Of a DNA stretch of 58,965 nt, positions 22,387 through 30,138 are shown piece after piece. A program made the translations under genes and the position numbers. Numbering within the stretch: the first letter of the stretch is position 1; each line of letters starts with the position of its first letter. The stretch comes from Acidimicrobiales bacterium (GTDB lineage: Bacteria; Actinomycetota; Acidimicrobiia; Acidimicrobiales; Acidimicrobilacustridaceae). Location: NCBI GenBank assembly GCA_025455885.1, contig JALOLR010000016.1:34035-92999 (forward strand), given 5' to 3'. Below the pieces are notes generated by a model. The model had not been told where the DNA came from and made no database searches. It saw nothing but the letters and a program-made list of their open reading frames with translations.

Positions 22387-23163
22387 ATGGAGACACCTGA
22401 CTTCGGGGACCGCCCGGGCGCCGCGCTGGTGACGGGCGGGACCGGCGGGATCGGTGCGGCGATCTGTCGGATCCTCGTCGCGCGGGGCAGTGCCGTGGCC
22501 TTCACGTACCGGGCGAACGCCGTCGGGGCCGAGGACCTCGTCGCCGAGCTCACCGCCGGCGGGGGGCGCGCCCACGCGTGGCCCGCGGACCTCGCCGACG
22601 AGGACGTGGCGGCGAACGTCGTTGCCGAGACCGTCGGCCGGTTCGGCGGGCTGCACACGCTCGTGCACGCCGCCGGCCCCCACGTCCCGCAGATCCACCT
22701 CTCGAAGGTCACCCCCGCGCAGTACCGGGCGCAGCTCGACGGGGAGGCGGCCGCCTTCTTCAACGTCGTCCACCCGGCGCTCACCCCCCTCCGGGAGGCA
22801 CGCGGCAGCATCGTGGCGGTCACGACGGCCGCGACCCGTCGCTACCCGGTGCGTGACGGGCTCTCCTCGGGCACGAAGGGTGCGGTCGAGCAGGTCGTGC
22901 GGGCCCTCGCCGCCGAGGAGGGCCGCTTCGGGGTCCGGGCCAACTGCGTCGGTCCGGGGATGCTCACCGACGGGATGGCCGCCCGGTTGATGGCCTCGGG
23001 CGACCTCGACGACGCCGCTCTCGAGGTCACGATGCGCAACATCCCCCTGCGCACGTTCGGCGACGCGGTCGACATCGCGGAGGCGGTGTGCTTCCTGGCC
23101 TCGGATCGGGCCGACTTCATCAGCGGCCAGACCCTCGACGTGGACGGCGGTTACGGGATCTGA
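22387..23163 (+). CDS. SDR-family protein with altered catalytic residues
   Basis: A 258-residue protein with an intact nucleotide loop (TGGTGGIGAA, residues 16-25), HAAGP and a standard C-terminal FISGQTLDVDGG. The active site is not standard: the segment that should be Tyr-x3-Lys reads SSGTK (Lys164, with Ser160 in the Tyr place) and the usual catalytic Ser region reads VTTAAT. It may be a non-catalytic or enoyl-reductase-like SDR, or use a different residue such as Tyr153. The fold assignment is sure; the activity is not. Stand-alone gene between the SGNH hydrolase and a convergent MpaB-family gene. Confidence 0.82.
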   Translation: METPDFGDRPGAALVTGGTGGIGAAICRILVARGSAVAFTYRANAVGAEDLVAELTAGGGRAHAWPADLADEDVAANVVAETVGRFGGLHTLVHAAGPHVPQIHLSKVTPAQYRAQLDGEAAAFFNVVHPALTPLREARGSIVAVTTAATRRYPVRDGLSSGTKGAVEQVVRALAAEEGRFGVRANCVGPGMLTDGMAARLMASGDLDDAALEVTMRNIPLRTFGDAVDIAEAVCFLASDRADFISGQTLDVDGGYGI

Positions 23164-23195
23164 CGTCGCGGGCCGCCGTGCCACCAGCGGGTCCG

Positions 23196-24233
23196 TCAGG
23201 CGGCGGGCTCGTCGGGCACGGCGCGCAGCTCCCCGCTCCCGGCGGCGGTGCCCGACGGCTCCACCTCGAGCCCGCCCATCACCCACGCCAGCGAGCGGGT
23301 CAGGGCCCGGGCCGCCGGTCGCACGAGCAGCGGGTCGACACCCGGCGCCAGGGGGAGCCAGAGATCCCGCCGGACCCGGCCGGGGAGCAGCCCGACGGCC
23401 GCCGGGGCGATGACGGCGTAGGGGAGCCGGGTCGTCCACGGCAGCGGCGGCACCATGAGCCACCGGGCGGCCTCGCGGGCCTGGGCCCCGGCGTGCAGTT
23501 CGGGCTCCATCACCGCGAAGTACGCCCGCAGCTCGGCGACGGAGCGGGCCGCGGGTTCGGCGTCGAAGAGCTCGCAGAGCACCGACATCTCGTCGACGTA
23601 GCGGTCCTGGTCGGCGGGGGAGAGGGGCTCGGCGCCGTAGCACTGGTAGGCGGCCAGGAAGCTGTCGACCTCGGCGTGGTGGACCCAGGTCAACAGGTGG
23701 GGGTCGTTGGCCGCGTAGGGGCGGCCGTCGGGAGCGATGCCCCGGACCCGGTCATGGACCCGTTTGACCATCGCCACCGCGGCGTGGGCCTCCTCGGTGG
23801 TGCCGTAGGTCGTCGTCCCGACGTAGATGCTGGTCCGCCAGAGGCGCCCGATCGGGTCGTGGCGGTAGTCGGAGTGGTCGGCGACGCCGGCCATGGCGAG
23901 AGGGTGCATCGTCTGGAGAAGCAGTGCCCGCAGCCCACCGATGAACATCGACGCGTCGGCGTGCACCCGCCACGTCACCGACCCGGGCCCGAAGAGCCCC
24001 GGGTCACCCGATACGACCCGCAGGTCACGCGGCGGTGGACCGTCGCCGACGATGGTCTGGCGCATGGACGAGGCCAGGCGGCGCCGGGTGGAGGCCACGG
24101 CGTGCTCGACGGCGCCGACCGGGTCGGGCCAGGTGACGGCGGGGAGCCTCCCGAGCGACGGCGGCGACGGCGCCGTCGTCCGGTGCGAGCCTCGCGGAGG
24201 GAGGCCCTCGGGACGCTGGGGGGCGGATGCCAC
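23196..24233 (-). CDS. MpaB-family (DUF2236) oxygenase-like protein
   Basis: A 345-residue protein of the family that includes fungal MpaB and rubber oxygenase Lcp-like proteins, common and numerous in actinobacteria. Conserved blocks seen are SVTWRVHADASMFIGG, LLLQTMHPLAMAGVADHS, LWRTSIYVGTTTYG and TWVHHAEVDSF; the His and Arg residues in these blocks are the probable haem or metal ligands of the family. Substrates are mostly unknown. The start GTG at 24233 lies 7 bases after a TATCCT element, so the message is probably leaderless. Confidence 0.85.
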   Translation of the reverse strand: MASAPQRPEGLPPRGSHRTTAPSPPSLGRLPAVTWPDPVGAVEHAVASTRRRLASSMRQTIVGDGPPPRDLRVVSGDPGLFGPGSVTWRVHADASMFIGGLRALLLQTMHPLAMAGVADHSDYRHDPIGRLWRTSIYVGTTTYGTTEEAHAAVAMVKRVHDRVRGIAPDGRPYAANDPHLLTWVHHAEVDSFLAAYQCYGAEPLSPADQDRYVDEMSVLCELFDAEPAARSVAELRAYFAVMEPELHAGAQAREAARWLMVPPLPWTTRLPYAVIAPAAVGLLPGRVRRDLWLPLAPGVDPLLVRPAARALTRSLAWVMGGLEVEPSGTAAGSGELRAVPDEPAA

Positions 24234-24240
24234 GGTGAGG

Positions 24241-24246
24241 AGGATA
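24241..24246 (-). promoter_or_regulatory. Putative leaderless -10 (TATCCT) of the MpaB-family gene
   Basis: TATCCT on the minus strand, 7 bases before the GTG at 24233. Confidence 0.5.
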
Positions 24247-24284
24247 CGGCCACCTCCCGTGATCGGGCCCGGTCGGCGCGCTGA

Positions 24285-24290
24285 TTGACG
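24285..24290 (+). promoter_or_regulatory. Putative -35 element (TTGACG) of the cobalamin operon
   Basis: TTGACG lies just upstream of the riboswitch. No good -10 is seen 17 bases downstream, so this is only a suggestion. Confidence 0.25.
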
Positions 24291-24300
24291 GACGACCGTG

Positions 24301-24432
24301 GGTGTGGTTCGGTGTGCAGCACACGCAACCCGTCGATGCAGGGGAAGCCGGTCCGAATCCGGCGCTGACCCGCAGCCGTGGGTGTCGTCCGGCTCCGGCC
24401 GGTGGCACGAGCCGGAATGCCTGCACCGGAGG
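24301..24432 (+). ncRNA. Cobalamin (B12) riboswitch
   Basis: The conserved core is clear: GGGGAAGCCGGTCCGAATCC at 24341-24360 (the GGGAA...GGTnnnAATCC element), CTGACCCGCAGCCGT at 24365-24379 (the CTG-CCCGCAACTGT element) and the B12 box GAGCCGGAATGCCTGC at 24409-24424. It lies upstream of a DUF4430-ECF transporter operon, so that operon takes up a corrinoid and is switched off when adenosyl- or another cobalamin is plentiful. A small stem (CGGAG-N5-CTCCG) follows the B12 box directly. Confidence 0.93.
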
Positions 24433-24463
24433 GATGCTCCGCCACACCCGTCGTCGGATCGCG

Positions 24464-24503
24464 GGAGGCGGGGCCGGAATCGGTGGCGGCCCCGTCGGCC
24501 TCC
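24464..24503 (+). promoter_or_regulatory. Expression-platform stem-loop of the B12 riboswitch
   Basis: GGAGGC-GGGGCC pairs with GGCCCC-GTCG-GCCTCC across an 11-12-base loop, between the riboswitch core and the first start codon at 24543. It can act as a terminator (no T-tract) in the bound state. The ribosome site GAGG at 24531 lies outside it, which favours transcriptional control. Confidence 0.5.
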
Positions 24504-24542
24504 ACGGGACCGGGCTCGCCCGCCCGTGTCGAGGAACCGCCC

Positions 24543-25469
24543 GTGACCGATCGCCCCACCGCCCAGCTCCGCCGGGGTGCCCGCGTGGTCGTGGTCGCCG
24601 CCGCCGCCCTCGTCGTCACGGCGATCGGCGCCCTGACCCCACCCGGCGGGTCGATCGCTCCTGCCCCCGCCGCGGCCGCGACGCTGTGTGGCGGGCCGGT
24701 GTCCGACGGTCAGGTGCGGGTGGTGGTCGTCGTGGACGACGGCGGCGCCCAGGGGGCCCGCGCCACCTGCCTGGTCGTCCCCCGGGGCACGACCGGCAGC
24801 CAGCTCCTCGCCGAACGGGCCGCGGCGCTCGGGGTGTCCCGGCCGCGGTACGCCGATTCCGGGCTCCTCTGCGCCATCGACGGCTTCCCGGCGTCCGGGT
24901 GCGGTGAGGCCACTGCGGGCGGCTACCGCTACTGGGCGTACTTCTCGGGGACGTCGGGCTCGTGGCTGTACGGCGGCGGGAACCCCTTCATCCGTCGGAT
25001 CGCCGACGGCGACATCGAAGGGTGGCGCTTCGTCGAGGGCACCGGCACCGGCGCCGACCCACCCCCCCGCCTCGCTCCCTCGTCGGGCCTCTTCCCGGCG
25101 CTCCCTCCGCCACCGACGCCGAGCGGGCCCCCGCCTCCGCCGGCCGCCGCCCCTGCGCCCGCGCCGCCGAGCCCGTCCTCGTCAACCGGGGCCGGTCCGG
25201 GGCCGCAAGGGCCGACGGCCGCGCCGTCGGGACCCGCGACGGGCACGGACCCGACCACGACGATCGCCGCGCCCGTCGCCGATGCCACCGACCCCACCAC
25301 CGTCGATGCGGCCGCCGAGACGGGTGACGGTGACGAGATGGCGGCGACGCCCGCCGCGGCCACCTCGTCGAGCGCCGACGGACCGGGCCCGTGGGGGCTG
25401 GTGGTCGCCGGGGTCCTCATCGCCGCTCTGGTCGGGGCCACCCTCGTGCGCGCCCGGGCACGGCGATGA
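24543..25469 (+). CDS. DUF4430 (transcobalamin-like) surface protein of a B12 uptake operon
   Basis: A 308-residue exported protein: signal peptide with hydrophobic core at residues 11-30, then a DUF4430 domain (to about residue 165; it holds VVVVVDDG, ATCLVVPRGTTG, YWAYFSGTSG...SWLYGG), a long Pro/Ala/Thr linker, and a C-terminal membrane helix with an Arg-rich end. DUF4430 is related to the beta-domain of intrinsic factor/transcobalamin. By its riboswitch and ECF neighbours it should bind corrinoid at the cell surface and pass it to the transporter. The GTG has GAGG 8 bases upstream; its stop overlaps the EcfT ATG. Confidence 0.85.
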   Translation: MTDRPTAQLRRGARVVVVAAAALVVTAIGALTPPGGSIAPAPAAAATLCGGPVSDGQVRVVVVVDDGGAQGARATCLVVPRGTTGSQLLAERAAALGVSRPRYADSGLLCAIDGFPASGCGEATAGGYRYWAYFSGTSGSWLYGGGNPFIRRIADGDIEGWRFVEGTGTGADPPPRLAPSSGLFPALPPPPTPSGPPPPPAAAPAPAPPSPSSSTGAGPGPQGPTAAPSGPATGTDPTTTIAAPVADATDPTTVDAAAETGDGDEMAATPAAATSSSADGPGPWGLVVAGVLIAALVGATLVRARARR

Positions 25470-26659
25470 CGGTGCGTCGCACCGCGCGCCGGCCCCGCTT
25501 CCTGCACCCCGGGGCCTGGTGGGCGTGGGCCGCCGGCGCCGCCTTCGTGGCGCTCGGCACCACCAATCCGCTCCTCCTCGGGCTGTTGCTGGCCGTCGTG
25601 GCCTTCGTCGTCGTCAGCCGGCGCAGCGACGCCCCGTGGGCGCGCACCTTCGACATGGCCCTACGCCTCGGCGTGCTCGTCATCGTGATCCGCGTGCTCT
25701 TCCAGGTCCTGTTCGGCAACCGGATCCCGGGGACCACGCTCGTCACCCTCCCGTCGGCCGATCTGCCGGACTGGGCCGGCGGGGTGAGTATCGGGGGGCC
25801 GGTGACCCTGGAATCGGTGGTCGGCGCCTTCTACCAGGGGTTGCGCCTGGCCGTCGTGATCGCCTGCTTCGCCGCCGCCAGCTCGCTGGCCAGCCCCTAC
25901 CGGCTGTTGCGCAGCCTCCCGTCCGTGCTCTACGAGGCGGGCGTCGCCGTCTCCGTGGCGCTCACCGCCGCCCCGCAGGCCGTCGTCACCGGTCGTCGGG
26001 TCCGCGAGGCCCGTCGGCTCCGTGGCGGCGACGGGCGGGGCCTCGGCGCGATGCGTGACGTCGCCCTCCCGGTGCTCGAGGGGTCCCTCGAGCGAGCGGT
26101 GGCGTTGGCGGCGTCGATGGACGCCAGGGGGTACGGGCGTCGGGGGGCGGGCGCCCCCGGGGTCCGGCGGGCGGCCGCCGCCCTGACCCTCGTGGGGTTC
26201 CTCGCCGCTGCCGTGGGCAGCTACGGCCTGCTCGACCCCTCCGCGCCGTTCGTGCTGGGCGCGCCCGCGCTGGCCCTCGGACTGCTCGGGCTCGCCGCGG
26301 CCCTCGTCCTCGGCGGCCGGCGGTCCTCCCGCACCCGCTACCGGCCCGATCCCTGGGTCCTCCCCGAGTGGCTGACCGTCCTCTCCGGTGCGGCGATGGT
26401 CGCGGGCGTCGTCCTCGCCGATCGCGCCGGCGCGGTGCTCGACCCCTCCGTCCAGCCCCTCGAGTGGCCGACCCTGCCGGTGCTCGCCACGGTCGGCGTC
26501 GTCGCCGGGCTGCTCCCGGCCTGGTGCACCCCGAGGCCTCCCGCGCTGGCGTCGGTCGACCTCCGCCCTGCGCCGGTGGCTGTCGACCCCTCCCCGGAGC
26601 CCGGTGTCCCGCCGCGTCACACCTCCGACCCCGAGCTCCTCGTGGAGACGGGGTCGTGA
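25466..26659 (+). CDS. ecfT: ECF transporter transmembrane (T) component, CbiQ/EcfT family
   Basis: A 397-residue membrane protein with six or more helices. The coupling-helix signatures are ARRLRG (residues around 190) and SMDARGYG, the two Ala-Arg-Gly motifs by which EcfT touches the ATPases. It is longer than most EcfT proteins because of two further helices and a polar tail of about 50 residues. It carries energy from EcfA to the S component. ATGA overlap with the DUF4430 gene and GTGA overlap with the ATPase gene show one operon. Confidence 0.9.
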   Translation: MTVRRTARRPRFLHPGAWWAWAAGAAFVALGTTNPLLLGLLLAVVAFVVVSRRSDAPWARTFDMALRLGVLVIVIRVLFQVLFGNRIPGTTLVTLPSADLPDWAGGVSIGGPVTLESVVGAFYQGLRLAVVIACFAAASSLASPYRLLRSLPSVLYEAGVAVSVALTAAPQAVVTGRRVREARRLRGGDGRGLGAMRDVALPVLEGSLERAVALAASMDARGYGRRGAGAPGVRRAAAALTLVGFLAAAVGSYGLLDPSAPFVLGAPALALGLLGLAAALVLGGRRSSRTRYRPDPWVLPEWLTVLSGAAMVAGVVLADRAGAVLDPSVQPLEWPTLPVLATVGVVAGLLPAWCTPRPPALASVDLRPAPVAVDPSPEPGVPPRHTSDPELLVETGS

Positions 26660-28290
26660 TCACCTTCGACCGAGTCGGGTTCACGTACCCGGATGCGTCC
26701 GTGCCCGCCCTGCACGACGTGTCCTTCGTGGTCCCGGAGGGGGAGCTGTGCCTGGTCGTCGGTACGACCGGCTCGGGCAAGTCGACGCTGCTGCGAGCCG
26801 TCAACGGGCTGGTGCCGCGGTTCACGGGGGGCCTGCTCACCGGCACCGTCGAGGTGGGGGGACGTCGTACCGAGGACTGGCCGCCGCGCGAGCTGGCCGA
26901 CGTGGTCGGCATGGTCGGCCAGGACCCCGCCGCCGGCTTCGTCACCGACATCGTCGAGGACGAGCTGGCCTATGTCATGGAGAACCTCGGCGTGGAACCG
27001 GCCGTGATGCGCCGCCGTGTGGAGGACGTGCTCGACCTGCTGGGCCTCCACGAGCTGCGCCACCGGCCCCTGGCCACGCTCTCCGGCGGTCAGCAACAGC
27101 GCGTGGCCATCGGATCGGTCCTGACCGCCGGTCCCCGGGTGCTGGTCCTCGACGAACCGACGTCCGCCCTCGACCCGGCCGCGGCCGAGGAGGTGCTGGC
27201 CGCCCTCACCCGGCTCGTGCACGACCTCGGGATCACCGTGCTCGTGGCGGAGCACCGCCTCGAACGGGTGGTGCAGTACGCCGACGGGGTGGTCGTCGTC
27301 GAGCCCTCCGCCCCGAGGTCCGACCGGTCGGCGACGGTGCGCGCGGGGGCGCCGGCGGAGCAGCTGGCGGACTCCCCGGTGGCCCCCCCGGTGGTGATGC
27401 TCGGTCGGGTGGCCGGGTGGACGCCGCTCCCACTGTCGGTGCGCGACGCCCGCCGCCGGTCCGCCGACCTGCGCAACCGCCTGGTCGGCGTCGAGCCCCT
27501 CCGCCGCCACCGTCCACTCGGACCGACCGTGGTCCGCGCCGAGGACCTCTCGGCCGGGTACGGGTCCGTCCCCGTCCTCCACGGCATCGACTTCGAGGTC
27601 CGGGGCGGCGAGGTCATCGCGCTCATGGGTCGCAACGGTGCCGGGAAGTCGACGCTGCTCGACCACCTGGCCGGCCTGCGGGCCCCGCAGCGGGGGCGCG
27701 TCGACCTCCAGGGCTCGTCGCCCCACGCGCTCGACGCCGCCCAGGTCGTGCGGCGGGTCGGCTTCGTCCCCCAGGACGGATCCGTGCTCCTCTACCACGA
27801 CACGGTCGACGCGGAGTGCGCCGCCTCGGACTGCGACGCCGGCCTCGTCCCCGGGACGACCCGGGCCCTCTTCGACGGGCTCGTCCCCGGCGTGGACGCC
27901 CGCGCCCACCCGCGTGACCTGTCGGAGGGTCAGCGCCTCGGGCTCGCCCTGGCCGTCGTGCTCGCCGGCGAGCCCCCGCTGGTGCTGCTCGACGAGCCGA
28001 CCCGAGGTCTCGACTACGACGCCAAGGCCCGCCTGGCGGAGGTCGTCGTGGGTCTCGCCGCCGACGGTCGGGGGGTGGTGCTGGCCACCCACGACGTCGA
28101 GGTCGTCGCGGCGGTCGCCGACCGGGCGGTGGTGCTCGCCGACGGCGAGGTGGTCGCCGACGGGCCGGCCCGCGACGTCGTCGTGCACTCGCCGGTCTTC
28201 GCACCCCAGGTGGCCAAGGTCATGGCCCCCGACGCGTGGCTGACGGTCGCCGAGATCGAGGCTGCGCTCGCCGCCGAGGTGGCGTCGTGA
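26656..28290 (+). CDS. ecfA: ECF transporter ATPase, fused EcfA-EcfA' in one chain
   Basis: A 544-residue protein made of two ABC ATPase domains. Domain 1: Walker A GTTGSGKST, signature LSGGQQQR, Walker B VLVLDEPTSALD. Domain 2: GRNGAGKST, signature LSEGQRLG (Gly-Gly changed to Glu-Gly), LVLLDEPTRGLD. Between them is a linker of about 70 residues. In many bacteria these two ATPases are separate genes; here they are joined, giving one complete ATP-driven motor for corrinoid uptake. Both neighbours overlap by 4 bases. Confidence 0.92.
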   Translation: MITFDRVGFTYPDASVPALHDVSFVVPEGELCLVVGTTGSGKSTLLRAVNGLVPRFTGGLLTGTVEVGGRRTEDWPPRELADVVGMVGQDPAAGFVTDIVEDELAYVMENLGVEPAVMRRRVEDVLDLLGLHELRHRPLATLSGGQQQRVAIGSVLTAGPRVLVLDEPTSALDPAAAEEVLAALTRLVHDLGITVLVAEHRLERVVQYADGVVVVEPSAPRSDRSATVRAGAPAEQLADSPVAPPVVMLGRVAGWTPLPLSVRDARRRSADLRNRLVGVEPLRRHRPLGPTVVRAEDLSAGYGSVPVLHGIDFEVRGGEVIALMGRNGAGKSTLLDHLAGLRAPQRGRVDLQGSSPHALDAAQVVRRVGFVPQDGSVLLYHDTVDAECAASDCDAGLVPGTTRALFDGLVPGVDARAHPRDLSEGQRLGLALAVVLAGEPPLVLLDEPTRGLDYDAKARLAEVVVGLAADGRGVVLATHDVEVVAAVADRAVVLADGEVVADGPARDVVVHSPVFAPQVAKVMAPDAWLTVAEIEAALAAEVAS

Positions 28291-29150
28291 GCCTCGCCCG
28301 ACGCGCCCCGGTCCCGGCGGTGCCGCCGCCGGCGCCGGCGGTCCGGCTCGGCTGGCGGTCGTGGGCGCTGCTGGCCGCGGCGTCCGCGCTGGGGGTGGTG
28401 GCCTTCGGGTGGCCGCTGCTGGCGTCGCCCTCGGGCTCGGTGAACACCGCCCACGCCGCCGACGCGCCGTGGCTGTTCGTCGTCCTGCTGCCGCTGTTGC
28501 TGGCCGTGGTGGTGGCCGAGCTCGCCGAGGGCTCGCTCGACGCGAAGGCGATCGCCCTGCTCGGCGTCCTCGCCGCCCTCGGGGCGGCCCTGCGGTTGCC
28601 GAGCGGAGGCGTGGCGGGCTTCGAGCCGGTCTTCTTCCTCCTGGTCCCCGCCGGTCGGGTCCTCGGCCGGGGGTTCGGGTTCGTGCTCGGAGCGCTCACG
28701 TTGTTCGTGTCGGCGCTGCTCACGGGAGGGGTGGGGCCCTGGCTGCCCTTCCAGATGTTCGGTGCCGCCTGGATCGGCTTCTTCGCCGGGTGCCTCCCGG
28801 CGTGGCGCGGCCGCGCCGAGGTCGGTCTCCTCGCCGCCTACGCGGCCGCCGCCTCCCTCGCCTACGGCCTCGTGCTGAACCTCTGGTTCTGGCCGTTCGT
28901 GACCGGGGGTTCGACGTCGCTGTCGTTCGCCCCCGGCGCCGGGCTGGGCGAGAACCTCTCCCGGTTCTGGGCGTTCCACCTGGCGACGTCGCTCGGGTTC
29001 GACCTCCCCCGGGCGGTCTTCACCGGCGGGTTCGTGCTCCTCGCGGGGCGACCGATCCTCGTCGCCCTGCGGCGGGCGTCGCGGCGGGCGGCCTTCGGCG
29101 CCCCCGTGGGCTTCGCCCCCGCTCCCGATCCCGGCGGGCCGGCTCGGTGA
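28287..29150 (+). CDS. ECF transporter substrate-binding (S) component, probably for cobalamin
   Basis: A 287-residue membrane protein with about six helices after a Pro-rich N-terminal tail. Features of S components seen are LRLPSGGVAGFEPVFFL, GRGFGFVLGALTLFVSALLTGG and GPWLPFQMFGAAWIGFFAG, the last being typical of the CbrT-type. It should bind the corrinoid and topple in the membrane when the EcfT/A motor works. Cobalamin is inferred from the riboswitch and the transcobalamin-like partner. Both ends overlap neighbouring genes by 4 bases. Confidence 0.87.
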   Translation: MSLARRAPVPAVPPPAPAVRLGWRSWALLAAASALGVVAFGWPLLASPSGSVNTAHAADAPWLFVVLLPLLLAVVVAELAEGSLDAKAIALLGVLAALGAALRLPSGGVAGFEPVFFLLVPAGRVLGRGFGFVLGALTLFVSALLTGGVGPWLPFQMFGAAWIGFFAGCLPAWRGRAEVGLLAAYAAAASLAYGLVLNLWFWPFVTGGSTSLSFAPGAGLGENLSRFWAFHLATSLGFDLPRAVFTGGFVLLAGRPILVALRRASRRAAFGAPVGFAPAPDPGGPAR

Positions 29151-30127
29151 CCGCGCCTTCGGCACCGCCGACGGTCGTCGTGACCCGGCCTCTGCCCGAA
29201 CCGGGCACGGGCGGGCTCACCGCGGCCGGGGCCCGGGTCGTGGTCAACGACGCCGACGCGCCGTGGTCCAGCGCCGACCTCGCCGAGGCGCTGGCCGACG
29301 CCGACGCGGCGATCATCATGCTCAGCGACCGGATCGACGTCCCGGTCCTCGACGCCGCGCCCCGGTTGCGGGTGATCGCCAACTTCGCGGTCGGCTTCGA
29401 CAACATCGACGTCGGCGCCGCCCGGGAACGGGGGGTGGAGGTGACGACCACCCCCGGGGTCCTGACCGAGGCCACCGCCGACCTGGCCTGGGCCCTCCTG
29501 CTCGCCGCGGCGCGGCGCATCGGGGAGGGCGAGCGCCTGGTCCGGTCCGGCGGGTGGACCGGCTGGGCGCCCCGCCAGCTGCTCGGTCGGCCCGTGGCGG
29601 GGCAGCGGCTCGGCATCGTCGGGATGGGGGCCATCGGCCGGGCCGTGGCCCGTCGGGCCCTCGGCTTCGATATGACGGTCACCTACCACAACCGGCGCCG
29701 GCTCCCGGCGTCCGTCGAGGCGTCGCTCGGTGCCACGTGGATGCCGGTCGAGGAGCTCTTCGCGACCGCCGACGTGATCTCGCTTCACGCGCCGCTCAAC
29801 GCCGACAGCCGTCACCTCGTCGACGCCGCCGCCCTGGCGGCCATGAAGCCCACCGCCGTCCTGGTGAACACCGCCCGCGGCCCGCTGATCGACGAGGCGG
29901 CCCTCGTGGCCGCCCTCGACGCCGGCCGGATCGCCGCCGCCGGCCTCGACGTGTTCGAGGCCGAGCCGTCGATCCACCCCGGCCTGCTCGACCGGGACGA
30001 CGTCGTGCTGGCCCCTCACATCGGCTCGGCCACCACCGCCGCCCGGGCCGACATGGTCGAGCTGTGCGTGGCCAACGTCCGTCGTGTGCTCGAAGGGCGA
30101 CCGGCTCTCACGCCCGCGCCGGGCTGA
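29147..30127 (+). CDS. D-2-hydroxyacid dehydrogenase (glyoxylate/hydroxypyruvate reductase-like)
   Basis: A 326-residue NAD(P)-dependent dehydrogenase. The cofactor loop is GIVGMGAIGRAVARRA; the substrate site includes FAVGFDNIDV, NTARGPLIDE (Arg), a Glu in DVFEAEP and the catalytic His in APHIGSAT. It matches D-glycerate dehydrogenase/glyoxylate reductase better than other branches (HIGSATTAAR). It is coupled by a GTGA overlap to the end of the B12 uptake operon, so it should be under the riboswitch as well, an unusual partner for a transporter; a link to B12-dependent C2/C3 metabolism is possible but unproven. Confidence 0.88.
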   Translation: MTAPSAPPTVVVTRPLPEPGTGGLTAAGARVVVNDADAPWSSADLAEALADADAAIIMLSDRIDVPVLDAAPRLRVIANFAVGFDNIDVGAARERGVEVTTTPGVLTEATADLAWALLLAAARRIGEGERLVRSGGWTGWAPRQLLGRPVAGQRLGIVGMGAIGRAVARRALGFDMTVTYHNRRRLPASVEASLGATWMPVEELFATADVISLHAPLNADSRHLVDAAALAAMKPTAVLVNTARGPLIDEAALVAALDAGRIAAAGLDVFEAEPSIHPGLLDRDDVVLAPHIGSATTAARADMVELCVANVRRVLEGRPALTPAPG

Positions 30128-30138
30128 GGGGGCTCAGG

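Noticed and set aside
24340-24365. GGTCCGAATCC as a tRNA T-loop
   Set aside because: The bases belong to the conserved cobalamin riboswitch core, with CTGACCCGCAGCCGT and the B12 box in order after it; no acceptor stem fits.
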